Assembly: GCF_000473995.1 (NCBI RefSeq)
Contig: NC_022571.1
Span: 725,501-789,500 of the forward strand
Direction of reading: 5' to 3'
DNA: 64,000 nt
From: Clostridium saccharobutylicum DSM 13864
Lineage (GTDB): Bacteria > Bacillota > Clostridia > Clostridiales > Clostridiaceae
Under the pieces are notes generated by a model. The model saw only the letters and a list, made by a program, of their open reading frames with translations. It was not told the origin of the DNA and searched no databases. This document shows, piece after piece, positions 18,224 to 27,649 of this stretch; position 1 is the stretch's first letter; the number at the start of each line of letters is the position of its first letter. A program made the position numbers and the translations under genes.

Positions 18224-19411
18224 ATGAAAAACAAATATATGCCTACGGCCATATCTATGTATATTAACTACTTTGTACATGGTATGGGGGCTATAATCTT
18301 AGCACAAAACATAACATTTTTGATGCAACAATTAAATACTGATAAAGCTGGAGTATCATATGTTATATCAGCACTTGGATTAGGTAGATTAATTGTATTA
18401 TTTGCTTCAGGAGCATTATCAGATAAGTTAGGAAGAAAGCCATTTGTATTGTTAGGAATGGGAACTTATATATTATTCTTTGGTGGAATTCTAATGAGTC
18501 CAAATGTTACAGTAGCATTTATCTTCGCTTTAATAGCTGGTATGGCAAATTCATTCTTAGATTCAGGAACATATCCAGCTCTTATGGAATGTTTTCCAGA
18601 AGCAACAGGTTCAGCTAATATAATGATTAAGGCATTTATGTCAGCAGGTCAATTTGCATTACCAATGATAATAAGTATATTAGTTAATAATAATTTATAT
18701 TTTGGGTATTCATTTATTTTATGTTTAGCAATACTTTTAATTAATGGTTTAGTATTATTTAAATTACAATTCCCAGCATTTAAAGCTGTTGAAAAAGAAG
18801 AAGCAGCTGTTGAAATTGAAGTTAATCATAAGGCTAATTTATTGATAGAAGGAATATGTCTTATATTAATAGGATTCACTGCCACAGCTACATTCTATAT
18901 TATTTCAGTATGGTTACCAACTTATGGACAAGAAGTAGCTAATATGCCTAAAACATCATCACTTCAATTAATAAGTTACTATAGCGCAGGTTCTATTGCA
19001 TCTGTATTTATTACTTCAATATTGGTTAAAAAGTGGATTAAGCAAGTAAGATTCGTTATAATTTATCCATTATTTTCACTTGTTACATTAACAGTATTAT
19101 ATTTTAATCCAACACCAATGATTTGTATATTAAGTGCGTTTTTAATAGGATTTACAGCAGCAGGTGGAGTTCTTCAATTAGCATTAACTACAATGTCAGA
19201 ATTATTTCCAACAAGTAAAGGTAAGATTACAGGAATTGTTTATACTTCATCAAGTATAGCATCATTTGTAATGCCAGCTATTACTGGAGTTATTTCAAAG
19301 ACTAGTGTTAGTGGAATAATTTTATTAGATATGGGTATAGCAGCAGTAGGAGTTGTATTAGCTCTTGTTGTAAATATTCGTTACAATGTTGTAATGAAAA
19401 AAGCTGCATAA
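18224..19411 (+). CDS. MFS transporter (YdiN/YdiM-like), copy 1
   Basis: A 395-aa major facilitator permease with 12 predicted helices and the family loop motif GALSDKLGRKP between helices 2 and 3. Similarity to E. coli YdiN/YdiM is recognisable (NYFVHGMGAIILAQN, LDSGTYPALMECFPEA, FTAAGGVLQLALTTMSELFP). In E. coli those genes lie beside ydiB. By position and family I infer uptake of quinate, shikimate or a related acid. The ATG follows AAAGGAAAAGGGG with about 12 bases of spacing. It is last in cassette 1 and about 65-70% identical to the copy at 23505. Confidence 0.88.
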   Translation: MKNKYMPTAISMYINYFVHGMGAIILAQNITFLMQQLNTDKAGVSYVISALGLGRLIVLFASGALSDKLGRKPFVLLGMGTYILFFGGILMSPNVTVAFIFALIAGMANSFLDSGTYPALMECFPEATGSANIMIKAFMSAGQFALPMIISILVNNNLYFGYSFILCLAILLINGLVLFKLQFPAFKAVEKEEAAVEIEVNHKANLLIEGICLILIGFTATATFYIISVWLPTYGQEVANMPKTSSLQLISYYSAGSIASVFITSILVKKWIKQVRFVIIYPLFSLVTLTVLYFNPTPMICILSAFLIGFTAAGGVLQLALTTMSELFPTSKGKITGIVYTSSSIASFVMPAITGVISKTSVSGIILLDMGIAAVGVVLALVVNIRYNVVMKKAA

Positions 19412-19464
19412 TATAAACATATAGTTTTTAAAATATTATAGATAAATAATTTATTACTTAGACC

Positions 19465-19695
19465 CATGTGGTGATCAACCGAAAGAAATGGTACTCTTTT
19501 GTTCCGGTTACTAGAGAAAAGGATTGTGGAGTTTTAACAGCAGAAGTTGTATTCATTCCTGCATGTTCCTTAAGCAAGTTAATGACAAGCAAGAATGAAA
19601 CAACTTTTACTGAAGAAATAATACAGTCCTTTTCTTAATGTAACACTTAACAAAGAGCACCATTTCTTTCTAGTATCCAATATATTTTAAAGCTT
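19465..19695 (-). repeat. Family B long-hairpin element, copy 1
   Basis: In reverse orientation: right-end motif ATGTGGTGATCAACCGAAAG at the left, then the outer stem AAGAAATGGTACTCTTTTGTT pairing with AACAAAGAGCACCATTTCTT. Inner stem and loop follow the family pattern. Compare 25025 and 32756. Confidence 0.85.
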
Positions 19696-19895
19696 AAATC
19701 TAGTTAATAGTTTTTTACATATAGGTGGATATGATAAAGCCTATTTTATAGAATAAATTATGAAAAAACTGGTCGTTTAATATACTGTTCTATATTAGCC
19801 ATTAATTAAAAGTAACGCCGTCACTTTTGTTCTTGCATTCAACTAACATCATATTAATAGAGGATTTGTTGCATTAAAAAAAATGTAATGAAATC

Positions 19896-19912
19896 TATAG
19901 AACTTTTCTATA
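19896..19912. promoter_or_regulatory. Probable LysR operator, cassette 2
   Basis: Palindrome TATAGAA-CTT-TTCTATA with T-N11-A (TAGAACTTTTCTA), 143 bases upstream of the second reductase start. It has the same place and symmetry as 14840-14856 but a different core. Confidence 0.65.
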
Positions 19913-20054
19913 TATAAAGTAGTAAATATGTATTGGATTTATGGAATGACACATATTACACTAAATATAGTTGAAAGAACACTTTTTTATTTATAAAACA
20001 AAGTTAAAAATTTATCAATAAATATAAAAAAAGAAGTTTTGCGGAGGAAGAACA

Positions 20055-22055
20055 ATGAAGAAATATAATAATATTTTTAAACCATTAACAGTAAAGACTA
20101 TGACTATAAAAAATAGAATAGTAATGCCACCAATGGGAAGTAATTTCGGTGGAGCTAATGGAGAGTTAACAGAAGAACACATTAAATACTATGAACAAAG
20201 AGCAAAGGGCGGAACAGGATTAATTATTTTAGAAAATGTTTGTGTTGATTTTCCATTGGGATCTAACGGAACAACGCAGCTTAGAATGAACCATGATTGT
20301 TTTATTCCAGGATTTTATAAGTTAACTGATAGATTACATAAGTACGGAACGTGCGTAGCAGTACAAATTAATCATTCAGGAGCATCAGCAGTTCCATCTA
20401 GAATAGGAATACAACCAGTATCTTCATCAAATGTACCATCTAAAACAGGTGGAGCAATTCCAAGAGAATTGACTAAAGAAGAAATAATTGAAATAGTTGA
20501 AAAGTATGCTCAAGCTGCTAAGAGAGTACAAATGGCAGGATTTGATGCAGTTGAAATACATGCAGGTCACTCATATTTAATAAGTCAATTCTTATCACCA
20601 CTATACAATAAGAGAACTGACGAGTTTGGTGGCAGCGCTGAAAATAGAGCTAGATTTGGAAGAATGGTAATTGATAAAGTAAGAGAAGCAGTAGGACCAA
20701 TGTTCCCAATTATAGTAAGAATAAGTGCAGATGAATTCTTAGAAGGTGGAAATACTTTAGAAGATACATTAGAATATTTAGAATACTTAAATGCAGAAGT
20801 TGATATATTTAACGTATCATCAGCATTAAATGACACAATTCAATTCCAAATAGATGCAAACTATTTAGAAGATGGATGGCGTGCATATATGTCTAAGGCT
20901 GTTAGAGAAAAATTTGATAAGCCAACAATAACAACAGGAAATATAAGAAACCCACAAGTAGCAGAAGATATCCTTGCAGAAGGAAAAGCTGACTTAATCG
21001 GAATGGGTAGAGGACTTATAGCTGAACCAAATTGGGCAAATAAAGTTAAGTGTGGAAAAGAAGATACTTTAAGAAAATGTATCTCATGTAATATTGGATG
21101 TGCAGGACACAGAATAGGATTAAATAGACCATTAAGATGTACAATAAATCCAGATGTAATAAATGAAGATACACTTGAAGGAAGAAAAGTTAATAAGACA
21201 ACTAACGTAGTAGTTATCGGTGGAGGTACTGCAGGACTTGAAGCAGCATGTACAGCAGCGGAAGCAGGATGTACAACATTCTTATTTGAAAAGAGATCAT
21301 ACTTAGGTGGATTAGCAAGAGAAATCGCTAAGTTACCAGCTAAAGATAGAATAAATGATTTCCCAGATTACTTAATTAATAGAGCTAATAAATTAAAGAA
21401 CTTAATTACTTTTACAGGAACAGAAGCTACAGTTGAATCAGTGGAAAACTTAAAGCCAGATGTAATAATAAATGCAACAGGATCAGTACCATTACTTCCA
21501 CCAATTACAGGTCTTTTAGACAGAATTGATAAAGAAGGATCAAAAGTACGTTCAATATTTGGATTAATAAAAGATATTGAAATGTTTAAAGAATTAGATG
21601 TAAAAGGTAAGAAAGTTGCAGTAGTTGGCGGAGGAGCAGTAGGATTAGACGTTGTTGAATTCTTCACTGAAAAGGGAGCAGACGTTACAATCATAGAAAG
21701 ATTACCAATGATAGGCCGTGACCTAGATGTAGTTACTAAAGTTCAAAGTATGACTATGCTAAAAGAAAAAGAAGTTAGAGCTATGACAAGCACATCTCTT
21801 CTTGAAGTAAGAGACGATAACTTTAAAGTAAATGTAGATAATGAAGATCAAGAAATAGAATTCGATTTTGGATTTGTATGTCTTGGTATGAGAGGCGTAG
21901 CAACATTATTACCAGAATTAGAAGAACATTTTGAAGATAAAGATGTTGAAATAATGAATATCGGAGATAGTGTTAGAGCTAGAAGAATAATCGAAGGAAC
22001 AAATGAAGGAAGATATCTTACTATTGAAACACTAGAAAGATTAAACTTAATTTAG
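20055..22055 (+). CDS. 2-enoate reductase family flavoenzyme, copy 2
   Basis: A full-length paralogue (666 aa) of the gene at 14996, with all flavin, FeS and nucleotide motifs intact. The two proteins differ at only 8 positions (for example GMQP/GIQP, REVVG/REAVG, TLAGRK/TLEGRK, RAYLG/RSYLG), and the DNA is nearly identical over 2 kb. The dehydrogenase and transporter neighbours of the two cassettes have diverged to about 70%. The homology extends upstream into the leader (AAAGTTAAAAATTTATCAAT). This points to recent gene conversion or strong constraint on the reductase. The ATG follows GCGGAGGAAG. Confidence 0.9.
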   Translation: MKKYNNIFKPLTVKTMTIKNRIVMPPMGSNFGGANGELTEEHIKYYEQRAKGGTGLIILENVCVDFPLGSNGTTQLRMNHDCFIPGFYKLTDRLHKYGTCVAVQINHSGASAVPSRIGIQPVSSSNVPSKTGGAIPRELTKEEIIEIVEKYAQAAKRVQMAGFDAVEIHAGHSYLISQFLSPLYNKRTDEFGGSAENRARFGRMVIDKVREAVGPMFPIIVRISADEFLEGGNTLEDTLEYLEYLNAEVDIFNVSSALNDTIQFQIDANYLEDGWRAYMSKAVREKFDKPTITTGNIRNPQVAEDILAEGKADLIGMGRGLIAEPNWANKVKCGKEDTLRKCISCNIGCAGHRIGLNRPLRCTINPDVINEDTLEGRKVNKTTNVVVIGGGTAGLEAACTAAEAGCTTFLFEKRSYLGGLAREIAKLPAKDRINDFPDYLINRANKLKNLITFTGTEATVESVENLKPDVIINATGSVPLLPPITGLLDRIDKEGSKVRSIFGLIKDIEMFKELDVKGKKVAVVGGGAVGLDVVEFFTEKGADVTIIERLPMIGRDLDVVTKVQSMTMLKEKEVRAMTSTSLLEVRDDNFKVNVDNEDQEIEFDFGFVCLGMRGVATLLPELEEHFEDKDVEIMNIGDSVRARRIIEGTNEGRYLTIETLERLNLI

Positions 22056-22071
22056 ATACATTCAAATAAAT

Positions 22072-22126
22072 AACAAGTCCATTTACCAATCTATTTTCAA
22101 TGGTAAATTGGACTTGTTATTTTTTG
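22072..22126 (+). terminator. Terminator resembling the inner stem of family A
   Basis: AATAACAAGTCCATTTACCA pairs with TGGTAAATTGGACTTGTTATT and is followed by six T. It has the family A inner arms without the terminal GGCACA motifs and is fused directly to a family B element. Confidence 0.85.
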
Positions 22127-22318
22127 CGTAGCATTGCATTTAGAATATGGCTATAGGTGTTTCTTAAGTAAAAGCTGTTTCATTCTTGCTTGTTCCTAGT
22201 TTGTTTAGGGAGCATGCAGGAATGAAACAGCTTTTATTGTTAGAAATTCATAGCCATATTCTATACCAATAGAGCAAAAGGGAATCATTACTTTCGGTAA
22301 CTTACCACATAATTTTAA
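22127..22318 (+). repeat. Family B element, copy 2 (left outer arm truncated)
   Basis: Begins at GCGTAGCATTGCATT (the conserved unpaired left strand). The inner stem GAATATGGCTATAGG pairs with the matching strand near 22250. The right half is complete through TACTTTCGGTAACTTACCACATAA. The outer left arm has been replaced by the preceding terminator. Confidence 0.8.
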
Positions 22319-22550
22319 GTCCAATTTGCTTATATATATTGATAGAAAAAAACTATTAATAAACAGGGTAAAAACGATTAGATTAATGTCATAAAGTATC
22401 TTATAATTAACTTAAAGTTAAGTGTTAAATATTTAACGTGATAAACAATTATTTAACGTAGCAAATACTAAGTTAATAAATATAATTAAATTTAGCAATA
22501 GATTAAAACTATAGTTTAATTATTATATGTTATATAGAGGAGAGATTAAC

Positions 22551-23417
22551 ATGGAAAAACGTATTACAGGTTATACAACATTAATAGGATTATTAGCAAC
22601 ACCAATTAAGCACACAAGTTCACCAAAAATGCATAATGAAGCATTTCAATATTTAGGACTAGATTATGCATATCTTGCTTTTGAAGTGGGAAATGATGGA
22701 TTAGAAGCTGCAGTTAATGGATTAAAATCAATGCAAGCTAGAGGCTGTAATGTATCAATGCCTAATAAAACAGTTATCCATAAATATTTAGATAAACTTA
22801 GTCCAGCAGCAGAATTAACAGGAGCAGTTAATACTGTTATAAATGATAATGGAGTATTAACTGGAACTATAACTGATGGAGTAGGATACATGAGATCTCT
22901 TAAAGAAAGAGGATTTGATGTAATCGGTAAGAAGATGACTATAGTAGGTGCAGGCGGAGCTGCTACTGCAATAGAAGTTCAAGCTGCATTAGATGGAGTT
23001 AAAGAATTATCAATATTCAATAGAAAAGATGAATTCTATGAAAGAGCTGTAGAAACAGTTAAGAAGATTAATGAAAAAACAAATTGTAAAGCTACACTAT
23101 ATGATTTAGATGATAAAGAAACTTTAAGAAGAGAGATAGCTGATAGCTTTATATTCACAAATGCAACAGGAGTTGGAATGAAACCATTATTAGGCCAAAC
23201 TTACATAGAAAAAGATATGTTAAGACCTGATCTTATTGTAAGTGATGTTGTATATGCACCAACAAAAACTAGATTATTAGAAATTGCTGAAGAAGTTGGT
23301 TGTCCTACAATAAATGGTTTAGGAATGATGTTATTCCAAGGTGCAGAAGCATTTAAACTTTGGACTGGACAAGAAATGCCAATAGAGCATATGAAGGAAT
23401 TCTTAGGAATTGAATAA
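22551..23417 (+). CDS. Quinate/shikimate dehydrogenase (YdiB type), copy 2
   Basis: An intact 288-aa YdiB-like enzyme: SMPNKTVI with the catalytic lysine, DGVGYMRSLKE, dinucleotide loop GAGGAATAI followed by SIFNRKDEFYERA (as in YdiB NRRDEFF, NAD-preferring type), and the C-terminal GLGMMLFQGAEAF segment that copy 1 has lost. The substrate loop reads PIKHTSSP rather than PVSHSISP. Both serines that contact the carboxylate in AroE are changed (Lys, Thr), so the substrate may differ from shikimate. Start at 22551 (AGAGGAGAGATTAAC-ATG) preferred to the in-frame ATG at 22527. Followed by the transporter gene after 87 bases. Confidence 0.92.
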   Translation: MEKRITGYTTLIGLLATPIKHTSSPKMHNEAFQYLGLDYAYLAFEVGNDGLEAAVNGLKSMQARGCNVSMPNKTVIHKYLDKLSPAAELTGAVNTVINDNGVLTGTITDGVGYMRSLKERGFDVIGKKMTIVGAGGAATAIEVQAALDGVKELSIFNRKDEFYERAVETVKKINEKTNCKATLYDLDDKETLRREIADSFIFTNATGVGMKPLLGQTYIEKDMLRPDLIVSDVVYAPTKTRLLEIAEEVGCPTINGLGMMLFQGAEAFKLWTGQEMPIEHMKEFLGIE

Positions 23418-23504
23418 TATAATTTAAAATAATTTTTAATCATTATCTCTGCCATAAATATGTTAATGGCAGAGAACTAAAATTACAAAAAAGAGGAGTA
23501 AATT

Positions 23505-24692
23505 ATGAGAAATAATAAATACTTCCCGACAGCATTGGGATTATACATCAACTACTTTATACACGGAATGGGAGTTATAATACTTTCACAAAATATGAAT
23601 TATTTAATTGAGCAATTACATACGAATAAAGCTGGAGTAGCTTATGTAATATCAGCATTAGGAATTGGTAGATTTATTGTTTTATATATATCTGGTGCAT
23701 TATCAGATAAATTTGGTAGAAAACCATTTGTTATTTTAGGTATAATAACATACATATTATTCTTTGCAGGAATATTAGTAAGTCCTAACGTTACAGTAGC
23801 ATTCATATTCGGAATACTTGCTGGTATGGCAAACTCATTCTTAGATTCAGGAACTATTCCTGCATTAATGGAATGTTTCCCGGAAGCAGGAAGCTCAGCA
23901 AATGTATTTAATAAAGCATTTATTTCAGCTGGACAATTTTTATTACCAATGGGTGTAAGTATCATAGTTTCTAAGAACCTTTGGTATGGATATTCATTTG
24001 TATTTTGTATCATAGTACTTGTTATAAATGCAATTTATTTGTTCACAAGACCTTTCCCAGCTATTAATGCTGATAAGAAAGAAGAAGTTGCAGCTACAGA
24101 AGAAGTTAGCGATAAGAAATCTAAGTTCTGGATAGAAGGAATTGCACTGATTGTAATCGGATTTACTTCAACAGCTACATTCATGGTTATAAACACATGG
24201 ATTCCAAGCTATGGAAGAGAAGTTGCTGGCATGGTACAAGCGGAATCATTAAAATTAGTAAGTTACTATAGCATAGGTAGTATATTAGCAGTTATTGTAA
24301 CATCAATTTTAGTTAAGAGTTTAATAAAACCAGTAAGAGTAGTATTTATATATCCACTTATTTCTCTTATTATGCTTATTATATTATATGTTTCACCAAC
24401 TCCAACAATATGTTTGATTAGTGCTTTTGTAATAGGATTTGCAGCAGCGGGTGGAGTACTTCAATTAGCATTAACAGCTATGGCAGATATATTCCCATCA
24501 AGTAAAGGTAAAATTACTGGAATGGTATATTCAGCATCAAGTATAGCAAGCTTTACAGTTCCAGCTGTAACTGGAGCAATATCAAGTAATGTATCAAACG
24601 TTATATTATTTAATATTATAGTTACAGGACTTGGAGTAGTATTAGCCATCGTTGTAAACTTTAGATATAATGTTCTTACAAAGGCTAACTAA
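23505..24692 (+). CDS. MFS transporter (YdiN/YdiM-like), copy 2
   Basis: A 395-aa, 12-helix permease paralogous to the gene at 18224 (NYFIHGMGVIILSQN, GALSDKFGRKP, ALMECFPEA, GFAAAGGVLQLALTAM). It is the last gene of cassette 2 and probably imports the substrate acid for the dehydrogenase and reductase upstream. The start follows AAGAGGAG. A clear terminator follows at 24719. Substrate assignment rests on family and context only. Confidence 0.88.
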   Translation: MRNNKYFPTALGLYINYFIHGMGVIILSQNMNYLIEQLHTNKAGVAYVISALGIGRFIVLYISGALSDKFGRKPFVILGIITYILFFAGILVSPNVTVAFIFGILAGMANSFLDSGTIPALMECFPEAGSSANVFNKAFISAGQFLLPMGVSIIVSKNLWYGYSFVFCIIVLVINAIYLFTRPFPAINADKKEEVAATEEVSDKKSKFWIEGIALIVIGFTSTATFMVINTWIPSYGREVAGMVQAESLKLVSYYSIGSILAVIVTSILVKSLIKPVRVVFIYPLISLIMLIILYVSPTPTICLISAFVIGFAAAGGVLQLALTAMADIFPSSKGKITGMVYSASSIASFTVPAVTGAISSNVSNVILFNIIVTGLGVVLAIVVNFRYNVLTKAN

Positions 24693-24718
24693 TAAAAATT
24701 AAATTAAAAGTTATTTTT

Positions 24719-24757
24719 AGGTCACATATTTATAATTGATAAATATGTGACCTTTTT
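24719..24757 (+). terminator. Terminator after the second transporter gene
   Basis: AGGTCACATATTTAT pairs with ATAAATATGTGACCT, followed by TTTTT. Confidence 0.92.
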
Positions 24758-24853
24758 ATTTATGCTATTAAATAATTTTAGATTTGTAATTAATTATTAA
24801 TCATAACATAATAAATATTTTATATAATCCCAATAAGATATAACCACAAAAAA

Positions 24854-24970
24854 TTTAATGTAGATCCTAATAGAATTGGAGTATTAGGATTTTCACTAAG
24901 TGGACATTTAGATTTTGAAAAAGATAATAGGAATGAGATTTATAAGGAGTTGTTGGTTGCGAAATTTTAG
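24854..24970 (+). pseudogene. Fragment of an alpha/beta hydrolase (acetyl esterase-like)
   Basis: A reading frame without a start gives KFNVDPNRIGVLGFSLSG and then HL. This is the nucleophile elbow (G-F-S-x-S-G) region of Aes/BD-FAE type esterases, whose usual form is DPNKIGVMGFSAGGHLA. After HL the homology ends, and the frame closes at TAG (24968). Only the elbow is left, so this is a gene remnant. A family B element follows directly. Confidence 0.5.
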
Positions 24971-25024
24971 TTGATTACATTCTCATGAAGATAAGAATAC
25001 TATGAATTAGACTTATACTTTTTA

Positions 25025-25253
25025 AGCATATTATAAAATAGAAAGAAAGGGTGCTCTTTTGTGTAGTGTTACGTTGATAAAAGGACTGTAGGATTTCTTC
25101 AGTAGAAGTTGTTCTATTCTTGCATGTCATTAACTTGCTTAAGGAGCATGCTGGAATGGAACAACTTCTGCTGCTAGAAATCCACAATCATTTTCTCTAG
25201 TAACCGGAACAACAGAGCACCCTTTCTTTCGGTAAGTTACCACATAACTTTAA
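25025..25253 (+). repeat. Family B long-hairpin element, copy 3
   Basis: Outer arms GAAAGAAAGGGTGCTCTTTT (25041-25060) and its complement ending at 25230. The unpaired left strand GTAGTGTTACGTTGATAA and right strand CTAGTAACCGG are present. Inner stem TTCTTCAGTAGAAGTTGTTC pairs with GAACAACTTCTGCTG. Right end TTTCGGTAAGTTACCACATAA. Confidence 0.88.
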
Positions 25254-25270
25254 ATTATAAGTGATTTTTA

Positions 25271-27235
25271 TTATCTAGTTTCGTTAATTAAACCTTTTCG
25301 GTAAGCGTTGAGTAATAGTTTTAAATCTCTAATTTGAGTTTTTAATTCTTGTCCGACATCTGTATCACCAACTTTTTTTCTATCAAGTTTTTCTACTATT
25401 CTTCTTGACGATAGTATATCAATTTCATTAGTAAATGCATCTTCAATTGATTTAAAAGGTTGATGAGAGATTAGCTGTAAACCGTAAGAATTATATGTTA
25501 ATGTATAGCCAGCTAATCCAGTTTCTTTTCTATATGCTTTTGCAAAACCACCATCGATAACTATAAGTTTTCCATTGCATTTTATTGGACTTTCACCAAA
25601 TTTGTCTTTTACAGGAACATGCCCATTTATTATTCTTGATTCTGAAGGGTTAAGATTAAACTCTTCAAAAATCATATTGCACATTTCTTCAGAATCTCTA
25701 AAGTCATAATAAGGATTTTTCTTTTCTTTGTGAGTAGATTTATCTTTAATAAAATATCTTTCAAAAGTAGCCATGTCTTCCTTACCAAAAAGAGATGAGC
25801 ATGCACCTGTCCATAAGTACCACATTACATCCATTCCATAAAGTTTTTCAGAACTTCCTCTTTTATTGAAATAACCTTCTCTAGCTAAGGAATCAAACTT
25901 ACCTAGAAGTTTTTTACCTTTATAATCTTTTCCATTAAGGACTAGACTTTTAAAAGATTTATCGTTATTTAATGGTATGCATCCATGAAATAGCAAATTA
26001 GAGTTATATGTTAAATATATTCTTCCTTTAGTAAATAGAAATAGAATATGCTTTTGTAATTTATCACTGTTTAAAAATGATACTTGAATTTTATCTATTA
26101 ATTTTTTTTCTTCACTTGTAAGTTCAAAAGGTTTATCCTTATTTATAGTAGGAAAATTAGTATCATTAAGCTCATAAGTTATTCCATTTAGCGTTATAGT
26201 ACCAGCTGAATAATCTATTTTATCTAAAAGCAGACGATGTTCCATTTTAAATTCAGGTCTTCTTTTTATAATTTCATATTCAAGCTTAAATTGAATTATT
26301 GTTATAGCTTTATGCATTTTTGCAATTAACTCAATTTCAGAATTTCCGTATCCGTTTTCATCAGTGTGCTTAGGAATAAATGATGTACATTTATCATCTT
26401 TATAATACTTAAGAGCAAAAGTTGCTAGAGGTAAAAGATTTATTCCATAGATATCTTCAATTACATCTAAATTTGAATACCTAGCTGCTATTCTTAAAAC
26501 ATTGGCGATACATGTTTTATTACCAGAAGCAGCTCCCATCCATAATATATCATGATTTCCCCATTGTATATCCACAGAATGATAATCAATAAGAGTATCG
26601 ATTATTATATCAGGTCTTGGACCACGGTCATAAATATCACCAATAATATGAAGTCTATCTATAACTAGTCGTTGGATAAGATTTGATAAAGCAATTATGA
26701 ATTCCTTTGCTCTTTCAATTTCTATTATGGTATTTATTATTCCATCATAATAACCTTGTTTGTCAGTACTATCGCATTCCTCATGTAATAATTCTTCTAT
26801 AATGTAGCTAAAATCTTTTGGAAGTGCTTTTCGAACTTTTGATCTTGTATATTTAGAAGATACATGCCTACATAACTCAATTAGCCTATATAAATTTATC
26901 TTATACCAATCATTTATATCTTTTTCTTCCTTTAAAACGATTTCTAACTTTTGTTCTGGATAGTATACTAATGTAGCTAAGCTTTTCTTTTCTGAAGCCA
27001 TTAAAGAATTACCAAAGACTTCTTCGATTTTTATTTTAACAGCACCGGAACCATTTTTTAATACATGAACGAAAGGCTCATATTCACCATGAAGATCAGC
27101 TAAAAAATGTTCTGTTCCTTTTGGCAGATTAAGAATAGCTTCTAAATTAATTATTTCAGTTGATGCATCTGCAATAGTTGGATATTGCTTTGCAAGTAAT
27201 TTTAGATATTTTATATTTTGTTCGCAATTTTCCAT
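25271..27235 (-). CDS. fbp: Fructose-1,6-bisphosphatase, class III
   Basis: Gluconeogenic hydrolysis of fructose 1,6-bisphosphate. This is the large Firmicutes class III enzyme (654 aa, B. subtilis Fbp type) with metallophosphatase motifs: DLHGEYEPF near residue 44, [19 protein letters not shown], and [14 protein letters not shown] near the C-terminus. AGGAGGAG precedes the ATG. It is monocistronic between family B (downstream) and family A (upstream) elements. Confidence 0.96.
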   Translation of the reverse strand: MENCEQNIKYLKLLAKQYPTIADASTEIINLEAILNLPKGTEHFLADLHGEYEPFVHVLKNGSGAVKIKIEEVFGNSLMASEKKSLATLVYYPEQKLEIVLKEEKDINDWYKINLYRLIELCRHVSSKYTRSKVRKALPKDFSYIIEELLHEECDSTDKQGYYDGIINTIIEIERAKEFIIALSNLIQRLVIDRLHIIGDIYDRGPRPDIIIDTLIDYHSVDIQWGNHDILWMGAASGNKTCIANVLRIAARYSNLDVIEDIYGINLLPLATFALKYYKDDKCTSFIPKHTDENGYGNSEIELIAKMHKAITIIQFKLEYEIIKRRPEFKMEHRLLLDKIDYSAGTITLNGITYELNDTNFPTINKDKPFELTSEEKKLIDKIQVSFLNSDKLQKHILFLFTKGRIYLTYNSNLLFHGCIPLNNDKSFKSLVLNGKDYKGKKLLGKFDSLAREGYFNKRGSSEKLYGMDVMWYLWTGACSSLFGKEDMATFERYFIKDKSTHKEKKNPYYDFRDSEEMCNMIFEEFNLNPSESRIINGHVPVKDKFGESPIKCNGKLIVIDGGFAKAYRKETGLAGYTLTYNSYGLQLISHQPFKSIEDAFTNEIDILSSRRIVEKLDRKKVGDTDVGQELKTQIRDLKLLLNAYRKGLINETR

Positions 27236-27366
27236 AATCTCCTCCTTTTATTAATAAGTCTGAATGTAATGTACATTATTTTCGTTCGGGTGATTAAAAG
27301 TATATCCATCTCTAAATATATTTTATCCTACATCTATTTTTAATTCTATATAATAATTTGCGAAAT

Positions 27367-27528
27367 AAGGCACAATCCAAAAAATAATAGACCAGTATGC
27401 TTGATTATTCCAAGTCATACTTAGTCAGCAAATTTAGCTAATAGACTCACTATGAGCTGAATTCACCTCCTTGCCTGACAAGAAATATGCATCGCATCTT
27501 TGGTCTATTATTTTTTGCTTATGCCTAA
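27367..27528. repeat. Family A element, subtype A2
   Basis: AAGGCACAATCCAAAAAATAATAGACCAGTATG at the left (shown in part by positions 27367-27399) and TCTATTATTTTTTGCTTATGCCTAA at the right (27504-27528). The closest relative is the copy at 47842. The inner arm here is AATAATAGACC rather than AATAACAAGTCC. Confidence 0.82.
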
Positions 27529-27611
27529 AAGGAGATATAGGATAATATTTTTAGTATTTTATATAGTTTATTTTTTTATATGCTTTATATAATTTTGCTA
27601 GAAAATAATTT

Positions 27612-27649
27612 AAGGCATATGGACTTGTTATTTATGTGAATGTGCCTAA
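27612..27649. repeat. Family A short remnant
   Basis: AAGGCATATGGACTTGTTAT followed by TTATGTGAATGTGCCTAA: both termini with the core deleted. Its right end supplies the TAG stop of the CYTH gene on the minus strand. Confidence 0.7.
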
